Positions 22,601 to 31,023 of a stretch of DNA of 64,000 bases are shown one piece after another (position 1 is the stretch's first letter; each line of letters opens with the position of its first letter). Under the pieces are notes generated by a model. The model worked only from the letters and a program-made list of their open reading frames with translations. It was not told where the DNA came from and made no database searches. The translations under genes were made by a program, and so were the position numbers. Source of the stretch: Labyrinthula sp. Ha (taxonomy: Eukaryota > Sar > Bigyra > Labyrinthulida > Labyrinthulaceae). The stretch spans positions 558,001-622,000 of the forward strand of contig JAALGZ010000005.1 of the NCBI GenBank assembly GCA_015227615.1, written 5' to 3'.

Positions 22601-25600
22601 CGAATATGAGTTTCATCCGAAACCTAATTTTTGTGATTCATCTCGATCTGTCACGATTGTGATCTAGCCTTTGTATGAATGGTTCCGATTCTTAACAAAG
22701 GAACAAGTCTCTTAAAATTTGGCGGATGTTGCCAGAATATGATGATGTTACTTCAGAAAGCTGTGTTGTAGTAACTACAGACGGTCACCACATAAGTCGG
22801 ATCTATGCGTTGCTTTAAGGAATTGTCCATATTTCGAGTAGCCGTTTTTTACCGGCTCAGATGCAAACGAAACCTCGTTCGGTAAACGAAATTTACAACG
22901 ACCTCAATTGTAAATATGTTTTTGTACGAACCATATACATAGGGGCAGGTAAATATGAATTTTGATAAAAGTGTCGTACCAAGCAATTGATAATTACATG
23001 AATAAGAGAATAATAGATTGATTGTACAACGAAATAGTAGTCCCCCCGAAAAAAGTACACCGTAGTATCATGTTGCTTGCTGCCGGCAGCATACTACCCA
23101 CGGAACAATCCACATTTAATCATACTGAAGAAATAGTTACAAATATATTATCGACTGGCAGAAATATGAAAATAAATAAAAGATAAATTTATATTGTCTA
23201 GTATTTTTTTCAAGTACAGGTATGGTTCTTGGTAATATATATCATATTAAATCTTTTTTCTAACCTGATCTGACAAATCAATAGTATATCAAGTGGTTAA
23301 GAGCTCACAAATCACGGATGTACAATACAGTAGTCAATACCAATAGCTTTGGTCTTAGTTCCTGGAGAAATTAGTATCATGTTTTCATTATTTTAAGTCA
23401 ACATTGATATTCTAAGCTCTTCAAGATGTGTTCTAAGAAACAAGAAGCGTACCATAATGAGAGATGACCAAATTAATTTTCCAAGACAAAAAATACTCTT
23501 ATCTAAGTCAAGTAGTATTAATAAAATATCAATTCTTTTTGTGCAGATGCTTTGGTTTTCCGCTTGCATGCGCACTACTGTCTTGATTAACAACTATCTA
23601 GTTATAGTACTTTTAAAAATACCTCTGATATACATTTAATTTCTTCAAAAATGAATTTTTGTTACTTAATGAAATAGAATCATACCAATTTTATTAAAAG
23701 AGATTGGGAAGCATCATTGCGTGTAGGCTTAATATTTCTACCATCATTTCTTTAAAGGATTTTTTCTATATCCTCACGTCATTTAAGACCTCTCTCTCTT
23801 AAATATATTACAGTTAAGTTTTTAGTATACATTAGGCTTAAAGATGTAATATATTCCTTTTATTTTCTTTCCATCTGCGCAGAACTTGTTTCTATTATGC
23901 TCACAATTTTCTATATTTCATCTGTTCTTCAGGCTATCAAAATCTTGTAGTATCTACTTTATGTTCTATTTATTAGTTTGCACCGTGTGTTTCACTGATC
24001 GCAAAACCGAATTGGTTTTCTTTTTAACAAGTAAAAAAAGTAAGATCAAAATATTATGAAAGCCTAGGTTATTCATTGGGGGACATAGTAGTTTTGATAT
24101 TACAGTGCCTTATTTCTTTAACTTACAAGATTAGTATGTTTGTCACCTTTTAGAGTTGGAGTGCAAGGAAAAAAACAAACAATTTTCATCTTAAATTATA
24201 CTATCGTAGAAGCAAAGTCAGTTGATGGGTAATTATAAAGTAGTAAGTAAAAAATATAATGTTAGCTTATCTTTCATTGGGAAACTAAACAGAACTAGCT
24301 ATTTGCTCTCTTTATCTTTGATGCTTCCGTTTCTAAGCCTTGGAGAAGTATTATGACAATTGAGTATTATGGAGTAAGATATCTCGATAAAACCCTTGAC
24401 TTAATTATTCTTGGTCTCTTGCTTTACCTATATTTTGACTAACTTTCTTCTCTTGGCGTTTGCATCATATCTAGTTTCTGTCTCCAAGAGTGAGACTTAC
24501 CCGAGATAACCCCGGAAGTTTTGGCACTTACAGTAACAGAGTAAACATCTATTCTGCATTTGGGAGCTCTATAATTTCTTGTTATTACCCTTCATAATTT
24601 AGTTTCATATTAATAACTGTAAAAGAATACGTACCATATATTTATGACAGAAGACAGCTCAGAATTATCTCAAGTCGGCTTCATCCGATAAATCTGAAAT
24701 CTAACGAAAAATACTTTACTGGGAACTGGTAATTGTACATTTTTAGAAGACAGCCACTCTTAATTCATGATGCTTATTTTCGATATTCAGGTATTCTCTA
24801 GCAAAGTAATATTTGATTAACTCTAACAAGAAAATTAAATGGATTTAGAATAAAGTAGTGCGGAATAATTCTTGGAGGTGACTTTAGAAACTTGACCCTG
24901 CTTTGAATAAATCATACACAAAAACATTACCTAAATGTGTAAAGGAACACATTGTTGAAGGTTATTCAGCCCATATTTTTGGTGCTTACTACTATGCTAT
25001 AGTGATTTTTTTATGAAAAGCTTATTTCTCTTTATTTTTTCTCTGACTATTATCAATGTATTTCTATCCGTTTATCTACATAGTTTCTTTTAATCGTTTA
25101 AATTGAACTCAAAATGAAAAGGGAAAAAATCAAGTATTAAGGAAACATTATTCACTGCCTAGAAAAATCAAGCAACCTTTCCATATGTGGTATGTAGATA
25201 CAATAATCATGCAACACAAGAAATACAATAAATCTTTAGTTAGGAACTGTAGGGACAGATGGAAGAATTATAAGGTACTTGGGCTACCACTGTTTAATTT
25301 AGATCTATATAAGAGTTCAACGCATTAACTAATGAACTGAAGTAAGGAAAATATATAATACCTTTGGAGCCAGAGACAATTTATTTACTCAGGCTGCACA
25401 CAAAGAAAATGAATAATTTCTAATACATTGATTTTCATTTTCAGACTGGAAGAAATATAGGAGAGAAAATGAACACGTTATTGCATATTCTCCTTTTAGG
25501 TATCAATTATCTTATACCAAAAACTCTAAATACCTTGTGCGTGCTGAGTTCCATCTTTAAACTATAGGGGTTACTTTTGAATACTTTTTATCTAGACCCT

Positions 25601-25732
25601 TGAACAAAACAAAAGTGTTTTTAATAGATTATTTGGTAGTTGAACAAATGTTGTGTATCTGGCTTCTCAAGGTAAGTTTTACATCGTTTTTTAGCTTTAT
25701 ACATTTAATATACTGTGCTTCAAAATTCTAGT
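19657..25732. other. Gene desert with diverged repeat copy B
   Basis: AT-rich. Apart from the repeat at about 22360-22945, no gene, RNA or array was recognised. No homology to the region 3' of the second five-TM copy is visible, so the duplication stops at the stop codon. Confidence 0.5.
22360..22945. repeat. Dispersed repeat, copy B (diverged)
   Basis: Same family and orientation as 6230-6780. On the minus strand a 66-codon open frame (22297-22497) and the peptide GRCKFRLPNEVSF (near 22900) hint that the element once encoded protein. It could be a DNA transposon or other element; too little remains to assign a class. The copies differ by small gaps, so this is an old family. Confidence 0.6.
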
Positions 25733-26857
25733 TTATTTTTGTCCTCCAATTAAGAATTCAAGTCCTGAAATAATTTTCGGGATCAACAGTTCAATCCTAT
25801 TATGTATGTAATTTATATTTATTTTGATTCGTTTACTTTTTAAACTAAGTTTTTCAAATAGAATTATATACTCTTCTTTTCTTTTATATAAATTTAAGCC
25901 AAATTCATTAATTTCATACTTCAAAGAACAAATAAAATTTCTTTTCTTTATTTTAGTTAAAACATAAACAAACACATATTGTTTTCCTTTCTTACTATCG
26001 ATACAACTTACAAACTTAATTCTTTGCTCTGAATCAACCTTCTTATATTTCCACCACTGATTGATAAACTTAAATTCATCTAAATTAAACTCTGCCAAAT
26101 TAATAATACGGTCAAAGTTATTTTCTTGTAACTGTTTTTCACAAAACACATTCCAAGCTAGTTCAAGAATCTTTGTTGAGCTCTTACACTCTACAAAAAG
26201 GTTCAGCAAGAAAAATGATTTCTTTTTTCTATCATACGCCAATCTACGAAGTTTTATTGGTAGATTTCTTCTTATTTCTATCTCTTTTTTAACTATTGTG
26301 TGGAAGCTGCGTACATTCATTTCAAGATGAATTCTTTTTTCATCAATTTCCAGATAGTTCCTTTGTTTGAAGTCTGAAAAAGCATCTATTAACTTCAAGT
26401 TTCTTTCATATATAAACTTAAAAAGTCTGTCTATATTTTCCTTTGGACATATGTCAACTAAATGAACAATCTTTTCCCTGAATACTGCTTTTTCTCGTTC
26501 AAACTGAACTTCCTTTCGTAACCTATCATTTTGTGTACGCAAGTATGATGCACTCCAGGTATTTCGGTGTTTTTCTATTAAAGGAATTAAGTTGGTGTAT
26601 TCACGTTGTAATGAAACAGACTTGACTCGCAAAATCTCCAGCTTTAATTTAGCCTTTGTGACCTTCTCAACTGCAGCTATTTTCTGTAGCTTCGCTTTCC
26701 TCCTGTGTCTTCTTAATACCCGAGCATTATATTCTTTTTTATCTTCTGAAGTCCAAGTATGAAATGGCTTGAAATCAACTTGAATATTAGATTTTGCTTC
26801 TTCTTGTAAGGGGTACGGCATAAACTCTATTGGTTCTGAAACTTCTCCTCTTTTCAT
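25733..26857 (-). CDS. bZIP-like / M96-type protein
   Basis: 374 aa. An N-terminal basic stretch (about 40-56: KKEYNARVLRRHRRKAK) contains the bZIP spacing N-x7-R (Asn44, Arg52), followed by a long Lys/Glu-rich predicted coiled coil (to about 135), but the leucine heptads are irregular. The remainder (about 140-374) is a globular region of unknown type, very rich in Ile, Lys, Asn and Phe. A degenerate bZIP followed by a large C-terminal domain resembles the M96 'mating-specific' families of oomycetes; this is inference from architecture, not from a clear match. The gene is more AT-rich than its neighbours and stands alone between deserts. It could alternatively be a coiled-coil protein that does not bind DNA. 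Confidence 0.7.
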   Translation of the reverse strand: MKRGEVSEPIEFMPYPLQEEAKSNIQVDFKPFHTWTSEDKKEYNARVLRRHRRKAKLQKIAAVEKVTKAKLKLEILRVKSVSLQREYTNLIPLIEKHRNTWSASYLRTQNDRLRKEVQFEREKAVFREKIVHLVDICPKENIDRLFKFIYERNLKLIDAFSDFKQRNYLEIDEKRIHLEMNVRSFHTIVKKEIEIRRNLPIKLRRLAYDRKKKSFFLLNLFVECKSSTKILELAWNVFCEKQLQENNFDRIINLAEFNLDEFKFINQWWKYKKVDSEQRIKFVSCIDSKKGKQYVFVYVLTKIKKRNFICSLKYEINEFGLNLYKRKEEYIILFEKLSLKSKRIKININYIHNRIELLIPKIISGLEFLIGGQK

Positions 26858-29258
26858 TGCAATATTTTTTTTCAGTTTTGTATGTATTCATGAAACCATA
26901 AAGTAACATATATGTTTAAGCACCGAAGCAGTTTCCAAAGGGCATCACTTTTTTTGGTTTTTTAATATGTTTCATTAATTTCGATATTTTTTCGTTATGA
27001 TATATGCGTAGAGTTTTTCCGTTAATAGATAATTACTCAATAATTTGAGCACCCCTTGATTGACCAGGTATATAACCGGATGGGACAACTGTATTTTGGA
27101 AAACGGGACATAAAGATGTGATCTATGCAGCACGAAAAACATCAAAATATTCTAAAATAATTGGTACAATCATTTATGGGCTCATATATTACTGAATATT
27201 GATAAACTAAATGAATATCTTGAAAATAGATCTTCTATGTTTCATATTTATATATATTTAAAGGAGTAAGAAGTCCCTTCAGCGATGCCCTAAATATATA
27301 ACAAGACGTATGTTCTTTCCCATAGCTTTTAATAGTTGTTTCTTAACAATGGACAGCATAGTTTTGTGTCAAAAGGGTAACAATTTGTGAAATTTACACA
27401 GGTGCTCTTTTATTGCACTTTAAGAGTTGAGAGTCAAGACAATTTCCGGATATGAAAGTTAAAGCCTACTACTTTGAAAAGTCCACAAGATGCATGATAC
27501 AAAAAAAAAGATAATTTACGTAGATATCAATTCACACTGGCGCATAGTTCTGTAGAGGCTTTACTTAGAACAAATCCGCAAAGTATTAACTTGCATCAAA
27601 AGCTTGTCTAGGGAGAATACTATGATAGCAGATCTTCTCGTTTGTAAATAAGATCAGAATTAATTGAGCTGGAAAATAAAACTAAGTAGTGCATTCACCC
27701 ATTATCAAAACTTAAAATAATCTATCTGTTAAAGGAATGGTACATAAATGTGCCAATACAGAAAAATTCGGGAGAGGCGCGGGAATTATCGTCCAACTAT
27801 AGTAATTAAGTATTAAGTTTTGAAGAACCAGCCAATATAACTAAACTGCTGTATTACTACAGGGGTTCTGAGTTCAAGGGAAATGAGCCAGGGCTTCTAT
27901 AGGATGATATTATAATGCTAGCAAATTCTATTTCTTCGAATGCTTGATTGTTATTATGCCGGGACACGCAAAGTTTAATAAACAAGAAACAAGATAATAT
28001 TCCTTTCTTGATGTATCACACACCACTTGTTCCTAAGAAACTACTCTCAGAATGTTCACATCATTGAATAGAAGAATTAGATTAATAAGCCAGTGAAAAT
28101 CACTATATACCTAAAACCAATAAATATTGGCTTTGAAAATTTCTTACTTCCTGATTAGAAAAGTTATTGTCAAAGAATAATGCCTCGCATAATTTGATCC
28201 TAAGCTCAGTGTTGTCATGGATTACGTAGTATGTTGAGTAATGGTATTTAAGTAGTTTGTTGAATACCTTCGTTTGAATTGTTAGTTTGGTACTTCCCAG
28301 ACTTGACAACTAAAAATACGAAGCAAATAATTACATCAACACTCACTTATGCGCCCATCCTTAGAACAAGACTAGTATCATGTATTACTCATACAATATA
28401 CGGCGACTAAATTTATGTTCTAATTCCTCAAAGTTTGTGTTACGTTGTTGAAAGAAACAAAATGAAATCGTTCTAGGATGTGAATCAGTAAGTAATGCGT
28501 CTATGATCCAAATAAGCTTTCCAGCATATAATTGATGATATTGTTTTTAATTGAACGAAGTTAATATGAAATTAGAGAGACAGTTCTACAAAATATTAAC
28601 TATTTCATAATTTTTGAACCTTGCCTAGAGAAATTTGGATCTGTTGAGATTCTCTTGTGTCTTTTCTTTCTATGAGACATTTTCGAAACTCCAAGGTCTC
28701 GTCATACCGTTCAATTAGTGCTAGATGCTTCAGAAGTTGTAATTTGAAGCCATTTGTAATTTTTGTTGACCTAGGCTAAGTCGACAAACTCTGAAAACAA
28801 ATGGTTACAGAAACCAGTTACATTAGGAGCTGGTTTATGGTAGAAGCATTGTGCTCATTCCTATAATTTAATTACTGTCCACAGAGAAGAGCAATCATTT
28901 ATATAAAGCAGAGCATAAAGACTATCAGCAGGACTTAGATATTTCCTACTCAGACTAAATTGCGTTTTTGCAACTAAGTATACTCTTCACAAGAACATAC
29001 AGAGTTCAGTACGTTATTGGTGAATGTATTCCAAACTGTATTTAATTTATTTTCAGCAAAAATATAGAGCTACAAGACTTAGGGTTTCGTCGTCAAGTAG
29101 ATTTCCTTAAGCTTCGCCCCTTAGTAATTATGGAGTTTATTATTCAGCTCCTGGTTTTCTGGCAACTAAATTATTACCTCTCGATTCGTTTCCTCTCTAG
29201 TTAACTGCCAATGTAACAAACATTGGAAAATCCTGTTTTAAATAATAATAACAGCTGA
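26858..29258. other. Gene desert
   Basis: AT-rich stretch upstream of both the M96-like gene (divergent) and the ankyrin gene. Nothing recognised. A missing 5' exon of the ankyrin gene may lie near the right end. Confidence 0.45.
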
Positions 29259-30155
29259 AAACGAAAAAAAAACATTAGCAACGATCAAAGGTTCGCTACC
29301 AAAGTGAAAGTGCTGTTCGACAAAAAAAAAGGAGCACTTACTTCACTACATGCCAAGGACGTTACCTTCGAACAAATTAAGAGTGAGCTCCTTGCATCAT
29401 TAAAGAGAGCTGAAAAACGTTTTAAAATTTACCTCTCTGGAGAATTTGGACCTCCAGAGGAGAAAGACATTAAGAAATTGTTCCTTGGAATTCAGCAAGG
29501 AAAGTACTTTCAGGTAAATTCATTCATCTTGAAATTTAGCCAAAGCACGGACCTGTCCTTATTAATTTGTCCAGCATCAGGAAGAACCCTGTTCGCATCC
29601 GTGTGCATTCAAAACTCACCGGCGCATCAGGAGATGGCTACTGCATTACTTCCCTACCAGACTGCTAATTCTCTTCTTCAGGTTGATTCGTTTGGGAACC
29701 TACCAATTCATCTCTGCTGTCTTTCAGGATCTGTAGCAATTCTCGAAAAGATTCTCTCAAAATTGACAGTGTTAGGAACAAAAGCTATCCAAAAGGAGAA
29801 GAGAAAACTTGAAAATGCCATCAACTTAAAATCCTCATCAGGGCAGACCCCCTTAATGATTGCTGCGGAAAATGGATTTGATGACATTGTCGAGTTGCTA
29901 ATTGAGTTCGGTGCAGAAATTTACAGAAGGATGAAAACACGAAAATGGACAGCACTACATTTTGCAGCGAAGGAGGGGTTTTTGAATGTCGCGAAGGTTC
30001 TAGTTAAAGACGCTAACAAGGACTTTCTCCTGACACAAGGAAGATTTGGAGAAACAGCAGAGGATTTAGCTGCTGAGCACAACAAAATTGATGTCAGCTT
30101 ATGGCTTAAGAAGCAAAGAAAGGAAAAAAATATCATCGATCTTCTGAGATCTTAA
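29259..30155 (+). CDS. Ankyrin-repeat protein (5' end unresolved)
   Basis: The frame is open from just after a TGA at 29256 to TAA at 30153-30155. The conserved part comprises at least three or four ankyrin repeats: FGNLPIHLCCLSGSVAILEKIL, GQTPLMIAAENGFDDIVELLIEFG, KWTALHFAAKEGFLNVAKVL and GETAEDLAAEHNKIDVSLWL. A Lys/Glu-rich N-terminal region of about 110 residues precedes them. There is no in-frame ATG before 29634, which would cut into the coding-looking region, so either a 5' exon is spliced on or a non-ATG start is used. Ankyrin repeats mediate protein binding; the partner is unknown. The 3' end overlaps the opposite-strand Mpv17 gene by 23 bp. Confidence 0.8.
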   Translation, partial: KRKKNISNDQRFATKVKVLFDKKKGALTSLHAKDVTFEQIKSELLASLKRAEKRFKIYLSGEFGPPEEKDIKKLFLGIQQGKYFQVNSFILKFSQSTDLSLLICPASGRTLFASVCIQNSPAHQEMATALLPYQTANSLLQVDSFGNLPIHLCCLSGSVAILEKILSKLTVLGTKAIQKEKRKLENAINLKSSSGQTPLMIAAENGFDDIVELLIEFGAEIYRRMKTRKWTALHFAAKEGFLNVAKVLVKDANKDFLLTQGRFGETAEDLAAEHNKIDVSLWLKKQRKEKNIIDLLRS

Positions 30156-30723
30156 CGCTAGATGGAGAACTGTAAGCAGCGTAAGATAAGTAAGCATTCC
30201 AAACAAAAGATACAGCGTTTGAGAACAAAACTTGGTAATGACCGGGAACAATTCCAAAATTGATAATCTGCGCCGGAAACCAAAGAGACCAATTTTTAAT
30301 TACTGTGTCGGGATATCGCTGTTCAAGACTTGTCTTGATTTGTATCAGGTCAAGTCTTTCATTTTGAAACACTGTGATTGTCGAAATGACTACTGCAACA
30401 AAACAAGGTGCGAAGAGAGCTTGATCAACTGCTAATCTTTTAAATACTGCGACTCCATAGCTTTTTCGGTAGTTTTCCACTTTTATTGAAGGTAGAGGAA
30501 ATTTTTTCCCAAGGAATCCAAACCAGAAATGAAAGGGTGCTCCAAAAAGACAGAACCCAAGGATACCAAATTTAGCTGTGCGCCTAGCGTCGAACGGGTC
30601 GTTGCTAAAGAGAATTTGTGACGTTGCATCACCTAATGTTGAAATTGCTGCTGATGTCAAGGATTTTGCCAGAAGTGGATGTGAAATTAGATAGTTATGG
30701 TAAACTAGTCCGAGCTGACGCAT
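30133..30723 (-). CDS. Mpv17/PMP22 family membrane protein
   Basis: 196 aa, normal length for the family. Signatures in order: an N-terminal YHNYLISHPLLAKSLTSA, GDATSQ (about 32-37), DARRTAKFGILGFCLFGAP (about 45-63), a VDQALFAP motif (about 98-105), and the C-terminal NWSLWFPAQIINFG...VSFVWNAYLSY block. Four membrane helices are expected. Relatives include mitochondrial MPV17/Sym1 and peroxisomal PMP22, thought to be channels or stress-response proteins of the inner mitochondrial or peroxisomal membrane; which compartment applies here cannot be told. ATG at 30721-30723. The stop lies within the coding sequence of the converging ankyrin gene. Confidence 0.92.
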   Translation of the reverse strand: MRQLGLVYHNYLISHPLLAKSLTSAAISTLGDATSQILFSNDPFDARRTAKFGILGFCLFGAPFHFWFGFLGKKFPLPSIKVENYRKSYGVAVFKRLAVDQALFAPCFVAVVISTITVFQNERLDLIQIKTSLEQRYPDTVIKNWSLWFPAQIINFGIVPGHYQVLFSNAVSFVWNAYLSYAAYSSPSSVKISEDR

Positions 30724-30805
30724 CTTTCTTACTTTATATTCTTTTCAAGCTTGGTTTTTATGGTTAGTTACAATTTAATTTGTATGGACTTCGACCACTC
30801 CACAT

Positions 30806-30885
30806 GTGCGGATGCCCGAGTGGTCTAAGGGGTTGCGTTTAGGCCGCAATACGAAAGTGCGTGGGTTCAAACCCCACTCCGCACA
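30806..30885 (+). tRNA. tRNA-Leu(UAG)
   Basis: A perfect 7-bp acceptor stem (GTGCGGA with TCCGCAC at 30878-30884) and discriminator A. D-stem CCC/GGG with a GTGG loop element, anticodon stem TTGCG/CGCAA around loop TTTAGGC (anticodon TAG, reading CUA), an extended variable region of class II type, and T-arm GTGGG-TTCAAAC-CCCAC. No intron. It lies 82 bp upstream of the Mpv17-family start, on the opposite strand. Confidence 0.95.
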
Positions 30886-31023
30886 TAAAATTTTGCTTAA
30901 GAACCTTGTTGTTTCAAGACTTGTATAGTAATATAATCAAGGAAAAAAAAGCAAATTTATTTTATGGTTCTTTATTTTTGTGTTTAATACAGTAATATCA
31001 ATTTCAATAATTCATAGTTGTCT

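Noticed and set aside
29213-29290. Start codon of the ankyrin gene split by a 78-nt GTAACA...AAAG intron
   Set aside because: The frame would fit, but the acceptor is not TAG and the length is far from the 23-31 nt seen elsewhere, so support is too thin.
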